Source of the DNA: VAZQ01 sp963835165
Lineage (GTDB): Bacteria > Pseudomonadota > Alphaproteobacteria > Rhizobiales > Xanthobacteraceae
Direction: 5' to 3'
NCBI GenBank assembly: GCA_963835165.1
Contig: CAWIGD010000037.1
Coordinates: 62,001 to 126,000, forward strand
DNA: 64,000 bases
Every line of letters begins with the position of its first letter. Within the stretch, counting starts at the first letter, position 1. The notes under the pieces are model-generated. The model ran no database searches. It was not told where the DNA came from and was given only the letters and a program-made list of their open reading frames with translations. This document shows positions 1-8,083 of the stretch, in pieces. A program made the position numbers and the translations under genes.

Positions 1-989
1 CCGGCAAACGGGAACATGAAGCCCGAGAGCAGGATGTTCGGCAGGAAGAACATCATGGACATCTGCATCGCCTGCAGCTGGTTCTGCGCGATGGTCGAGA
101 ACGTGTATCCGACCGAAAGGTTGGTCGTGATGAACAGGGTGCTCAGGAGCGCGAGGAGCTGCAGGCTCCCGAGCAGCGGCACACCGAACAGGCCGATACC
201 GATGCCGATGATGAGAGCCGCCTGCACGAACCCGACGATGATGTAGGGGATGATCTTGCCCAACATGATCTCGACGGGCGTGATCGGCATGGCCAGGAGG
301 CTTTCCATGGTGCCGCGCTCGATCTCGCGCGTCACCGAAAGCGCGGTGAAGATCAGCATGGTCATGGTGAGGATGGTGCCGACGAGGCCGGGCACGATGT
401 TGAACGACGTGTTGGCCGCCGGATTGTAGCGGGCGTGGGTGCGGATCTCGAATGCCGGCGTGGCGCTGTCCGGGATCGCCCGATCGTGCCGGAGCGCGCT
501 CTGCACCAGGTTGCCGAGCGCCGCCATGGCCGAGCCTGCGGCCACGGGATCGGTGGCGTCGGCGGCGACCAGCAGCGCGGGCCGGTCTCCGCGTCGCACC
601 AGCCGCTCGAAATTGGCCGGAATCTCGATCGCGAACAGCACCGTGCCCGAAGCCAGCAGGCGGTCGAACTCGGCCTCGTTGTCGACGACATGGGTGACGT
701 CGAAATATGCGGTGTTCTGAATTGCCTTGAGCACCGAGCGGCCGAGATCGCTCTGCTCCTGCAGCAGCACCGCGGTCGGCAGATGCCGGGGGTTGGTGTT
801 GATGGCATAGCCGAACAGCAGGAGCTGAACGAGCGGGATCATCACGATCATCGCGAACGACACGCGGTCACGCTTGAGCTGGATGAACTCCTTGATCAGC
901 ATCGCCCAGGTTCGACGCCAGAAGTCCCCGAGCCGGGACGTGTATGACGTGCGTCGGCGCGGCGCGCTCGGAGCGGCAGGCGCACTCAT
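1..989 (-). CDS. ABC-2 type transporter permease, 3' end beyond the left edge
   Basis: Membrane subunit of a drug/lipid-type ABC exporter. The visible 329 residues start with a cytoplasmic helix (LIKEFIQLKRDR), a first membrane segment (FAMIVMIPLVQLLLFGYAIN), and a large extracytoplasmic domain of about 150 residues. After that come membrane segments beginning near TSFNIVPGLVGTILTMTMLI and the ABC-2 hallmark EIERGTMESLLAMPITP. This layout matches the YbhS/YbhR/YhhJ permeases. The ATG sits inside an ATGA overlap with the stop of the ATPase gene, so the start is well fixed and the two are translationally coupled. The C-terminus is off the window; a second permease could follow, as in ybhGFSR. 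The exported substrate cannot be told from sequence. Confidence 0.9.
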   Translation of the reverse strand, partial: MSAPAAPSAPRRRTSYTSRLGDFWRRTWAMLIKEFIQLKRDRVSFAMIVMIPLVQLLLFGYAINTNPRHLPTAVLLQEQSDLGRSVLKAIQNTAYFDVTHVVDNEAEFDRLLASGTVLFAIEIPANFERLVRRGDRPALLVAADATDPVAAGSAMAALGNLVQSALRHDRAIPDSATPAFEIRTHARYNPAANTSFNIVPGLVGTILTMTMLIFTALSVTREIERGTMESLLAMPITPVEIMLGKIIPYIIVGFVQAALIIGIGIGLFGVPLLGSLQLLALLSTLFITTNLSVGYTFSTIAQNQLQAMQMSMMFFLPNILLSGFMFPFA

Positions 990-1939
990 TGGAAATTGTC
1001 CTTGGCCTTGCCCATGAGGTCGATGAAGACGTCCTCGAGCGAAGGCTTGGAGCGGGTCCAGGTCAGGTCCGGCCGTTCGCGCACCGGCGCAATGGCGGCT
1101 TCGAGCGCCGCCGCATCGCGCCCCGAGACATGCAGGCTGGTGCCGAAGGGCGCCACCATGTCGATCCCGGGTCGCCGATTGAGCTCCTCGGCAAGCTTCG
1201 CCAGTCCCTCGCCGTTGTGCGCGCTCACGGTGTAGGTGGCGAGATTCGCGCCTGCGATCACGTCCTCGACGGTGCCATGCGCCAGCAGCACGCCGTAGGC
1301 GATATAGGCGATCTCGTGACAGCGCTCGGCCTCGTCCATGTAGTGGGTAGAGACCAGCACCGTGAGCCCGTCCGCCGCCAGCGCATGGATTTCGTTCCAG
1401 AACTCGCGCCGCGCCTTGGGATCGACACCCGCGGTCGGCTCGTCGAGCAGGAGCAGCTGCGGGTTCGGCAGCGTACAGGCGCCGAGCGCCAGCCGTTGCT
1501 TCCAGCCGCCCGAAAGCTCGCCGGCAAGCTGCTCTTCGCGGCCCGCGAGGCCGAGCCGTTCGATCATCGCGCGCGCGGCCGCGCCGGGTCTGGACAGCCC
1601 ATAGAGCCGGGCGACGAATTCCAGGTTCTCGCGCACCGAAAGGTCCTGATACAGGCTGAAGCGCTGGGTCATGTAGCCCACATGGCGCTTGATCTCGTCG
1701 GACTCGGTGCGGATGTCGTAGCCGAGACAGGTGCCGTAGCCCTGGTCGGGGGTGAGCAGCCCGCACAGCATGCGGATGGTCGTGGTCTTGCCCGAACCGT
1801 TGGGACCGAGGAATCCGTAAATCTCGCCGCGTTTGACCTGCATCGACAGGTCGCGCACGACCTTGCGGCCGCCGAACGATTTCGTCAGCCCGTGAACGTC
1901 GATGGCGACGTCGGGCGCCGTGGTCGCTGCGTTCGTCAC
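986..1939 (-). CDS. ABC exporter ATP-binding protein
   Basis: ATPase of the same exporter, 317 residues, with one nucleotide-binding domain. Walker A GPNGSGKTT is at about 45-53, the signature LSGGWKQ at about 142-148 and Walker B LLLLDEP at about 162-168. The last ~80 residues resemble the C-terminal extension of DrrA/CcmA-type ATPases. I chose the GTG at 1937-1939: it forms a GTGA overlap with the adaptor gene's stop, and homologous sequence (VAIDVHGLTKSF) begins right after it. The longer upstream reading is only the other frame of the adaptor. Genes run TetR-adaptor-ATPase-permease with 4-nt overlaps, one operon. E. coli YbhF has two ATPase domains; this protein has one. Confidence 0.93.
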   Translation of the reverse strand: MTNAATTAPDVAIDVHGLTKSFGGRKVVRDLSMQVKRGEIYGFLGPNGSGKTTTIRMLCGLLTPDQGYGTCLGYDIRTESDEIKRHVGYMTQRFSLYQDLSVRENLEFVARLYGLSRPGAAARAMIERLGLAGREEQLAGELSGGWKQRLALGACTLPNPQLLLLDEPTAGVDPKARREFWNEIHALAADGLTVLVSTHYMDEAERCHEIAYIAYGVLLAHGTVEDVIAGANLATYTVSAHNGEGLAKLAEELNRRPGIDMVAPFGTSLHVSGRDAAALEAAIAPVRERPDLTWTRSKPSLEDVFIDLMGKAKDNFQ

Positions 1940-2697
1940 TGTTCCGGTCCCAGGACGACGCTCACCGGCTGGCCGACGCGCAGCAGCTCCGGCCGCTCCG
2001 CCCGCGCTTCGATCAGGAACACCAGCTTGGAGCGCTCGTCCATGCTGTAGATGACCGGCGGCGTGAACTCCGACGTGCGGGAGATGAAACTGATCTTGGC
2101 GGCGATATCGGGGGCGCAGCCGTCGCACCGGATGAAGACGGGATCGCCGAATTTGAGCTTGGGAAGCGTCGCTTCGTTGACGAAGAAGCGCACTTTCAGG
2201 TTGGCCGGAGGCAGGAGCGCGACGATCGGCTTGCCGGCCGGCACCAGCTCGCCGGCACGGTAGTAGATCTGCTGCACGCTGCCGGCGACCGGACTGAACA
2301 CCTTGCGGCGCGCCAGCCTGGTCTGCGCCGAATTGAGCCTTGCCTGCGACGTGCGCAGCGCGGCCTCGGCATCGTCCAGCGCCTTTTGCGTGCCGGACAT
2401 GCTCTTCGCCAGCGCCGCCGCGCGGTCATAGGCCTGTTGCGCGTTCTTCACCGCGGCCTCCTGCATGGCGACGTCGGCGAGCTGCAGCTCGGTATCGAGC
2501 GTGAACAGGAGCTGACGGAGCTCGACCTGGTCGCCCTCGCGCACGGTGAGCGTCTCGATGCGGCCGGATTCGTCGGGACCGACGAAGATCAGCTCGGCCT
2601 CGACCCAGCCCTGAAAAGCAGGTTCCTTGGCGTTGTCGCAGCCGGCGAGGACGACCAGCGCCGCGAGCACCGCAAGGGCGATCCGGCGCGCGCTCAT
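1936..2697 (-). CDS. HlyD-family periplasmic adaptor (membrane fusion) lipoprotein
   Basis: Adaptor that links the inner-membrane ABC exporter to the outer membrane, 253 residues. An N-terminal hydrophobic stretch ends in LVVLAGC, a likely lipobox, so the protein is probably a lipoprotein. A first lipoyl/barrel half (VEAELIFVGPDESGRIETL) is followed by an alpha-hairpin region rich in A, Q, K and R at about 60-130. The returning lipoyl half follows (FSPVAGSVQQIYYRAGELV). It resembles YbhG/YhiI. The ATG at 2695-2697 overlaps the TetR stop by 4 nt (ATGA). Context: the adaptor, ATPase and permease form a tripartite exporter, probably repressed by the upstream TetR. Confidence 0.9.
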   Translation of the reverse strand: MSARRIALAVLAALVVLAGCDNAKEPAFQGWVEAELIFVGPDESGRIETLTVREGDQVELRQLLFTLDTELQLADVAMQEAAVKNAQQAYDRAAALAKSMSGTQKALDDAEAALRTSQARLNSAQTRLARRKVFSPVAGSVQQIYYRAGELVPAGKPIVALLPPANLKVRFFVNEATLPKLKFGDPVFIRCDGCAPDIAAKISFISRTSEFTPPVIYSMDERSKLVFLIEARAERPELLRVGQPVSVVLGPEQ

Positions 2698-3368
2698 GAC
2701 GTGTCCCTCGTCCCGAGCAGCAGCTCGACATGGGCGCGCATGAGTTCCCGCACGTCGAGCGGCGCGAAGCGCTCGAACAGGCTGCTCCACAGGATCGCGA
2801 GCAGCGCCGGCGCGACCAGCAACTGCGGAAAGCGCGCGAGCGCATCGTGGTCCAGTTCGCCGCGCTCCACCGCCAGCATGAGCCGGCCGCGAATGACGGG
2901 AAGCACGCGGGCGATAACCTCGCGGTAGTAGAATTCGGCGAGCTTGGGAAAGCGCGGCCCCTCGGTGACGATGAGCCGGATCACGTCCTTGCGGTGGCTT
3001 CCGTAGATCTCGTTGACGAATACGTCGACGATCATCTCGACCACGGCGCGGATGGGCAGATCGCGCAGCGGCGCCGCCTCGATGGCGCCCACGAGCGGGC
3101 TCAACATCGTGCGCACCAGCTCCTGGAACAGGCTCTGCTTGTCGCGGAAGTAGAGGTAGATCGTGCCCTTGGCCACGCCCGCGCGGCGGGCCACGTCGTC
3201 GAGCCGGGTCGCCTCGAAGCCGCGCGCGGCAAATTCATCGAGCGCAGCCGACAGAATGGCCGTCCGCCGCTCGTTGCGCCGCCCGGCGCGCGCTCCACCC
3301 CGTTCGGCGCCCGCCCCTGGGCGCGCCGCCGTCGGCCGTTTCCGCTTTTTGCTGGTGGTGCCTGCCAT
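2694..3368 (-). CDS. TetR/AcrR-family transcriptional repressor
   Basis: Repressor of 224 residues with a basic, disordered N-terminal tail of about 32 residues. The TetR helix-turn-helix follows (VARRAGVAKGTIYLYF at about 59-74), then a helical ligand-binding domain. It is the first gene of the exporter operon and overlaps the adaptor gene by 4 nt. A perfect inverted repeat lies 19 nt upstream of its ATG, so autoregulation of the whole operon with release by an exported toxic compound is the likely logic. The inducer is unknown. Confidence 0.92.
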   Translation of the reverse strand: MAGTTSKKRKRPTAARPGAGAERGGARAGRRNERRTAILSAALDEFAARGFEATRLDDVARRAGVAKGTIYLYFRDKQSLFQELVRTMLSPLVGAIEAAPLRDLPIRAVVEMIVDVFVNEIYGSHRKDVIRLIVTEGPRFPKLAEFYYREVIARVLPVIRGRLMLAVERGELDHDALARFPQLLVAPALLAILWSSLFERFAPLDVRELMRAHVELLLGTRDTS

Positions 3369-3386
3369 TTCGTCCCCTCTGGAATT

Positions 3387-3406
3387 ATGACTGACTGGTC
3401 AGTCAT
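3387..3406. promoter_or_regulatory. Palindromic operator upstream of the TetR gene
   Basis: Inverted repeat with 9-bp perfect arms ATGACTGAC and GTCAGTCAT around a TG centre. The core TGACTGACTGGTCAGTCA closely resembles known TetR-family operators. It lies 19 nt upstream of the TetR start codon, where it could block the promoter. The flanking sequence is AT-richer than the surroundings. Confidence 0.8.
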
Positions 3407-3555
3407 TTATATGTGGGGCGCGGGCAAACCGCAAGCCCCGCGCAAAAATGTGAAGACCCGCCCTGCCCGCCCATCAAAAATCCACAAGCGACGTGGCAGG
3501 TCGGGCGCGGCGGGGCTGTTAGGGGCGCCGTCTTGTCATGACGGAAGGAGAACAA

Positions 3556-3774
3556 ATGGTACGCATTCTGGCCTCGATGGCCGTCGCGGCGACGTTGCTC
3601 GCGGGGGCTTCGTCCGAGGCTTCGGCCTGGGTTTGCCGCGCGGCCGGTCTCGGCTCAGGCGGATGGGCGCGCAGCGTCTCCGTGGTCGATGCCAAGATTT
3701 GGGCGTTGCGGCGGTGCGAGCGCAACAGCCCGGTGCCGGTGTGCACGATCCTGTGGTGTCGGCCCGGCGGCTGA
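3556..3774 (+). CDS. Small secreted protein, DUF4189-like
   Basis: A 72-residue protein with an N-terminal signal peptide (MVRILASMAVAATLLAG...EASA). The short mature part has several cysteines (WVCRAAG, RRCERN, VPVCTILWC). The pattern GWARS...A..WALRRC recalls the repeat of DUF4189 proteins, but the length is too short for a firm family call. The start is the ATG at 3556, preceded by GGAAGGAG at good spacing; an in-frame ATG 18 nt upstream has no such site. An intrinsic terminator follows 40 nt after the stop. Probably a monocistronic periplasmic protein of unknown role. Confidence 0.65.
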   Translation: MVRILASMAVAATLLAGASSEASAWVCRAAGLGSGGWARSVSVVDAKIWALRRCERNSPVPVCTILWCRPGG

Positions 3775-3814
3775 GGCAACGCGCGCCGAGGCGATGCTAT
3801 CGACGCAATGGTTG

Positions 3815-3841
3815 ACCCCGGGCTTGCGCCCGGGGTTTTTC
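3815..3841 (+). terminator. Rho-independent terminator
   Basis: Stem CCCCGGGC (3816-3823) / GCCCGGGG (3828-3835) with a 4-nt loop, followed by TTTTT. It ends transcription of the small secreted protein gene and abuts the convergent 3' end of the molybdenum-cofactor gene. Confidence 0.85.
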
Positions 3842-5471
3842 ATTTGGCGAAAGCGCCCTCGATCTCTGCCCGCACGCCGACAAGCGCCTCCGGCGTGTCG
3901 ACGTCGACCAGCGCGGCCTTGCCCGCGAGCGGCACCTCGACCACCGCCTCGCTGTAGCGGCCGATCAGGTGGCGCGCGCCCACGTCGCCTTCGATCGCCG
4001 TGAGATCGGGAAAGAACCGGCGCGACCACAACACCGGATTGCCGCGCCTGCCCTCGAACGTCGGCATCACGACCAGCGCGCCCTGGTCCGGATCGAACGC
4101 GGCGATCAGGCGATCGATCAGGCCCGCATCGACCTGCGGCATGTCGCCGAGGCAGACAATGGCGCCGTCGGCATCGGCCGGCACCGCCGCGATTCCGGCC
4201 CTGACCGAGGTGCCGAGGCCGTCGGCAAAATCCGGATTGTGCACGAACTGCACCGGCAAGCCCGCAAGCGCCGTCTCGACCTGCTCGCGCTGGTGGCCGG
4301 TCACGACAATCACCGGCTTGGCGCGCGATGCCAGAGCCTCCTCCGCCGCGATCCGCACCAGCGGGCGGCGCGCGATGTCGGCGAGAAGCTTGTTCGGTCC
4401 ACCCATGCGGGTGGAGCGGCCGGCGGCGAGCACGACGGCGGCCACCCGCCGCGGCGCGACCGCCGGAGGCTCCGCGCGCGGTTGCGGCCGGGTGACGATT
4501 TCCATCAGCAACCCGCCCACCCCCATCCCGGTGATGGCCTCGCGCGGGACTTTAAGGCCGGCAAGCAACCTCATGAGAACCCAATCAAAACCGTTTTCCT
4601 TTGGTGAGCGCGCGCAGCCCGGCGCTCCGAGCAGGGGGCGGCCGCGCACGTCGGCGATCAGGAGCAGGTTCCCGGGATCGACCGGCATCCCGAAATGCTC
4701 GATGCGTCCCCCGATCGTCGTTACGGCGGCAGGAATGACGTCGCGCCGGTCGGCGATGGCCGAGGCGCCGAACACCAGGACGAGCTCGGCGCCCTCGCCC
4801 AGCACCTCCTCGATCGCCTTCGCCAGCGCCCCCTGATCGTGGGCTACGCGTCGCTCCGCGACGATGCTGGCGCCGGCGGGCATCAGGCGCTCCGCGGTCA
4901 CTTTCAAGGTCTTCTCGATGACCTTGGTGGCGAGGCCCGGGAGCACCGTGGAGACGACCCCGATCTTGCGCAGACGATAGGGCGCGACCCGTACCAACGG
5001 GCGGGCCGCGGCGGCGGCCGCGAGCGCGGCATCGCGCGCCGCTTCCGCGACCGCGAACGGAATGATCTTGACCGTGGCGATCATCTCGCCCGCGACCACG
5101 GGCTTGTAGGCCGCAAGGGTCGCAAAGGTGATCGATTCGTCGACCTGGTTGAGGCGATCGATGGCGTCCTTGTCGACCACCAGCACGCCGGCGCTCTCGG
5201 CGAACAGATTGGCCCGGCCGGTGAAGGCGCGATCGACGCGCACCCCGGTGCCCGCGACCGCCGCGGCGATCTCGGCCGCCGCCGCGTCCTCCGAAACGTC
5301 GCCGGGCTCGATCCTCGCCACCACGATCTCGGCGATGCCGGCCGCCTGCAGGGCGGCGATCTCCGGCTTGCCGATCAAGGTGCCTTTCTTCAATACCAGT
5401 CCGCTCTGGCGGATCGAATGCACCGCCACTCCGCCCTCGGCCTGCGCCACCGGCACCGCACCGAACTTCAT
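3840..5471 (-). CDS. Molybdopterin-binding / molybdenum cofactor cytidylyltransferase-like fusion
   Basis: 543-residue two-domain protein at the end of the cox operon. Residues 1 to ~330 form a MoaB/MogA-like molybdopterin-binding region (AELVLVFGASAIADRRDVIP, then VDPGNLLL and RPLLGAPGCARSPKENGFDW). Residues ~342-543 form a MobA/MocA-type nucleotidyltransferase with the signature LAAGRSTRMGGPNKLL at about 348-363. The protein probably makes or loads the cytosine-dinucleotide form of Mo cofactor used by xanthine-oxidase-family hydroxylases such as CoxL. The ATG overlaps the stop of the preceding XdhC-type gene (ATGA). The exact substrate (CTP rather than GTP) is inferred from context. Confidence 0.88.
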   Translation of the reverse strand: MKFGAVPVAQAEGGVAVHSIRQSGLVLKKGTLIGKPEIAALQAAGIAEIVVARIEPGDVSEDAAAAEIAAAVAGTGVRVDRAFTGRANLFAESAGVLVVDKDAIDRLNQVDESITFATLAAYKPVVAGEMIATVKIIPFAVAEAARDAALAAAAAARPLVRVAPYRLRKIGVVSTVLPGLATKVIEKTLKVTAERLMPAGASIVAERRVAHDQGALAKAIEEVLGEGAELVLVFGASAIADRRDVIPAAVTTIGGRIEHFGMPVDPGNLLLIADVRGRPLLGAPGCARSPKENGFDWVLMRLLAGLKVPREAITGMGVGGLLMEIVTRPQPRAEPPAVAPRRVAAVVLAAGRSTRMGGPNKLLADIARRPLVRIAAEEALASRAKPVIVVTGHQREQVETALAGLPVQFVHNPDFADGLGTSVRAGIAAVPADADGAIVCLGDMPQVDAGLIDRLIAAFDPDQGALVVMPTFEGRRGNPVLWSRRFFPDLTAIEGDVGARHLIGRYSEAVVEVPLAGKAALVDVDTPEALVGVRAEIEGAFAK

Positions 5472-6160
5472 GCCGCCTTCTCCGGAGACTGTCGCAGCCG
5501 GGCCGTGATCTCGCCCATGATCGCCACCGCGATCTCGGATGGCGACACCGCGCCGATGTCGAGCCCGATCGGAGCGTGGATGCGCGCAAGCGTGGCGTCG
5601 GACAGGCCCTCCGCCTTGAGCCGATCGAGGCGGCGCCCGTGGGTCTTCCTCGAACCGAGCGCGCCGATATAGAAGCAGTCGCGCGCCAGGGCGTGGGTCA
5701 GCGCGGGATCATCGATCTTGGGGTCATGGGTGAGCGCGACGAAGGCGGTATAGCGGTCGATGCCGAGCGGCGGCAGCGCCACGTCAGGCCATTCCGCGAT
5801 CACCTTCACGTCGGGAAAGCGCTCGATCGAGGCAAAGGCGGTGCGCGGATCGACGATGGTCACGTCGTAGCCGAGCAGCTTCGCGATCGGCGCGAGCGCC
5901 TGGCTGATATGCACGGCGCCGGTGATGACGAGTTGCGACGGCGGCACGTGCACGGTGAGGAAGACCTTGCCGTCTGGCGTTTCCTCCATCCCGCTCTTGC
6001 CGCTGCGAATGCGTTTTTCGATCAGGTCCTTGAGCGGGTCGCGCGCGACGTCGGCCGCCTTGACCAGCCGCTGCTCGCCGCTCGCGACGTCGGTGACCAC
6101 GACTGCGGCGCGGCGCGCCGCGCGCTCGGCGTTCAGGGATTTGAGGATGTCGAGCTTCAT
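5468..6160 (-). CDS. XdhC/CoxI-family protein, C-terminal Rossmann type
   Basis: Molybdenum-hydroxylase maturation factor. XdhC-type proteins bind the cofactor, help its sulfuration and insert it into the apoenzyme. The recognisable part is the XdhC C-terminal NAD-like fold: LVITGAVHISQALAPIAKLL, TIVDPRTAF, FVALTHDPKIDDPALTHAL and IGALGSRKTHGRRLDRL. I start at MKLDILKS; an in-frame ATG 5 codons upstream is possible. The N-terminal XdhC domain is supplied by the separate 107-residue gene just upstream, an arrangement found in Bradyrhizobium-type cox clusters. Confidence 0.85.
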   Translation of the reverse strand: MKLDILKSLNAERAARRAAVVVTDVASGEQRLVKAADVARDPLKDLIEKRIRSGKSGMEETPDGKVFLTVHVPPSQLVITGAVHISQALAPIAKLLGYDVTIVDPRTAFASIERFPDVKVIAEWPDVALPPLGIDRYTAFVALTHDPKIDDPALTHALARDCFYIGALGSRKTHGRRLDRLKAEGLSDATLARIHAPIGLDIGAVSPSEIAVAIMGEITARLRQSPEKAA

Positions 6161-6187
6161 GACCGCTGATCCCACACACTCGGTGCG

Positions 6188-6220
6188 TTCCCTCCCCCTT
6201 GCGAGGGAGGGTTAGGAAGG
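6188..6220. repeat. Short GC-rich hairpin in an intercistronic gap
   Basis: CCCTCCC (6190-6196) and GGGAGGG (6205-6211) form a stem in the gap between the two XdhC-type genes. The motif TTCCCTCCCCCTTGCGAGGG looks like a dispersed rhizobial intergenic palindrome. It may affect message stability within the operon. Confidence 0.5.
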
Positions 6221-6267
6221 GACCGACCGAGTACGCTGCGCCTGCATACTTTAATCTCCGCTCCACC

Positions 6268-6591
<324 letters not shown>

Positions 6592-6658
6592 GATGAAACC
6601 TCCGCTGTCTAAACCATCATCCGATAACGGATCGAGCCGCCATTCCCGCTAAATATGG

Positions 6659-7861
6659 TCATGCCACCTTATCCAGCCAAGCCTTCGGGTCGCCGGCCCG
6701 CGAGCCGGTCGCGGACAGGGCACGCACCAGTTCGGTCATCGAATCCAGGTTGTGGATCGGTCGCAATTCGTCGACATGCCGCACCATGGTGCGAATGCCT
6801 TTGGCCTTGGCCTCGAAGCCCGAAAAGCGCAACAGCGGATTGAGCCAGATCAGCCGCCGGCAGGAGCGGTGCAGCCGGTCGATCTCGAACGCCAGCCGGT
6901 CGTCGGGATCGCGCTCGAGGCCATCGGTGATGAGCAGCACGATCGCGCCCTGGGTGAGCACCCGCCGCGCCCACAGCTTGTTGAAGGCATGCAGCGAGGT
7001 CGCGATGCGCGTTCCGCCCGACCAGTCCGCGACATTCGCTCCGACCGCGGCCAATGCCTCGTCCGGGTCCTTGGCCTTGAGCGCACGGGTGACGTTGGTC
7101 AGGCGCGTTCCGAACAGGAACGTGTGGACGCGTTTGCGCGCATCGGTCACGGCGTGGAGGAAATGCAGGAACAGCCGGGTGTACTGGCTCATCGAGCCTG
7201 AAATATCGAGCAGGGCCACGATCGGCGGCGACTTGGTGCGTGGTCCCAGATATTTGAGATCGATGACCGCGCCGCCGGCCTTCAGGCTTGCGCGCAGGGT
7301 GCGGCGCATATCGACGCGATGACCGTGACGGTCGGGCGCAAGGCGCCGGGTCTTCACCTCGTCGAGCGACAGCACCAGGCGCTTGATGGCGTCCTTGGCG
7401 GCCGCGATCTCCGCGGCCGTCATCTGCGCGAAGTCCTTCTTCTGCAGCACCTCGCGGTCCGATACGGTGAAACGCGCGTCGACATCGAGCTCCGGCGGCT
7501 TGCGCTCGCCCTCGCCGAGGTTCGAGAACAGCGCCTCCTGCACGCGCTGGGCGCCCGGCGGCGGCTTCTCGTCCTCGCGCGGCGGCGCTTGCGGCAGCAT
7601 CGCCGCCAGCAGCTTGTCGAGCGTGCCACGCCGGCGAAAGAAGATGCGGAATGCCTGGTCGAACAGCAGGGTGTGCTCGTGGCGCTTTACGAACACCGCA
7701 TGCAGCGTCCAGTAGAAATCGTCCCGCGTGCTGACCCCGGCTGCTTCGACCGCGGCCAGCGCATCGAGCACCGAGCCGGGACCAACCGGAATGCCGGCCG
7801 CGCGCAATGCGCGGGCGAAGTGAACGATGTTTTCCGCGAGACGGCCGGTCTCTTGCGCCAT
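6659..7861 (-). CDS. coxE: CoxE-like von Willebrand factor A domain protein
   Basis: 400-residue VWA protein. The C-terminal half carries the MIDAS metal site DISGSMS at about 219-225 and the later VLLITDGLERDPDD. The N-terminal half is the charged CoxE region (RIFFRRRGTLDKLLAAMLPQ). In Oligotropha-type systems CoxE works with the MoxR-type ATPase CoxD to mature the active site of the molybdenum hydroxylase. Here the two genes are adjacent in the same order. I use MAQETG as start; an ATG 5 codons earlier is in frame. The C-terminus is full length. Confidence 0.9.
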   Translation of the reverse strand: MAQETGRLAENIVHFARALRAAGIPVGPGSVLDALAAVEAAGVSTRDDFYWTLHAVFVKRHEHTLLFDQAFRIFFRRRGTLDKLLAAMLPQAPPREDEKPPPGAQRVQEALFSNLGEGERKPPELDVDARFTVSDREVLQKKDFAQMTAAEIAAAKDAIKRLVLSLDEVKTRRLAPDRHGHRVDMRRTLRASLKAGGAVIDLKYLGPRTKSPPIVALLDISGSMSQYTRLFLHFLHAVTDARKRVHTFLFGTRLTNVTRALKAKDPDEALAAVGANVADWSGGTRIATSLHAFNKLWARRVLTQGAIVLLITDGLERDPDDRLAFEIDRLHRSCRRLIWLNPLLRFSGFEAKAKGIRTMVRHVDELRPIHNLDSMTELVRALSATGSRAGDPKAWLDKVA

Positions 7862-7879
7862 CACATCAACTTTCAATCC

Positions 7880-8062
7880 GTCACCCTGAGGCGCCCGAGC
7901 GAAGCGAGGGCCATCGCAAGTCGGCTATAGCCGACTTGCGCACTTGAAGTCCGATCTCGGGGCAAGCCCCAGATCGGTGGGCGACGGCCCCAATCCTAGC
8001 GAGTTGGCGGCTTCCGGGCTGTCATCCTTCGAGGCTCGCTTCGCTCGCACCTCAGGATGACG
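7880..8062. repeat. Cluster of REP-like palindromes between coxD and coxE
   Basis: Three structures fill the coxD-coxE gap. A perfect 26-bp palindrome lies at 7915-7940 (half-site CGCAAGTCGGCTA). An imperfect stem CCGATCT.GGGGC / GCCCCAGATCGG lies at 7951-7977. An inverted repeat bounded by GTCATCC and GGATGAC lies at 8021-8062 and contains GAGGCTCGCTTCGCTCGC, with a partial copy at 7880-7910. The last is a type widely dispersed in Bradyrhizobium-like genomes. There is no coding potential here. Confidence 0.75.
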
Positions 8063-8083
8063 GTCGAAACCACGACTCGCTTC

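Noticed and set aside
944..2050. Long plus-strand open frame antisense to the ABC ATPase
   Set aside because: High-GC antisense shadow; its translation has no domain pattern, and the minus strand carries clear Walker motifs.
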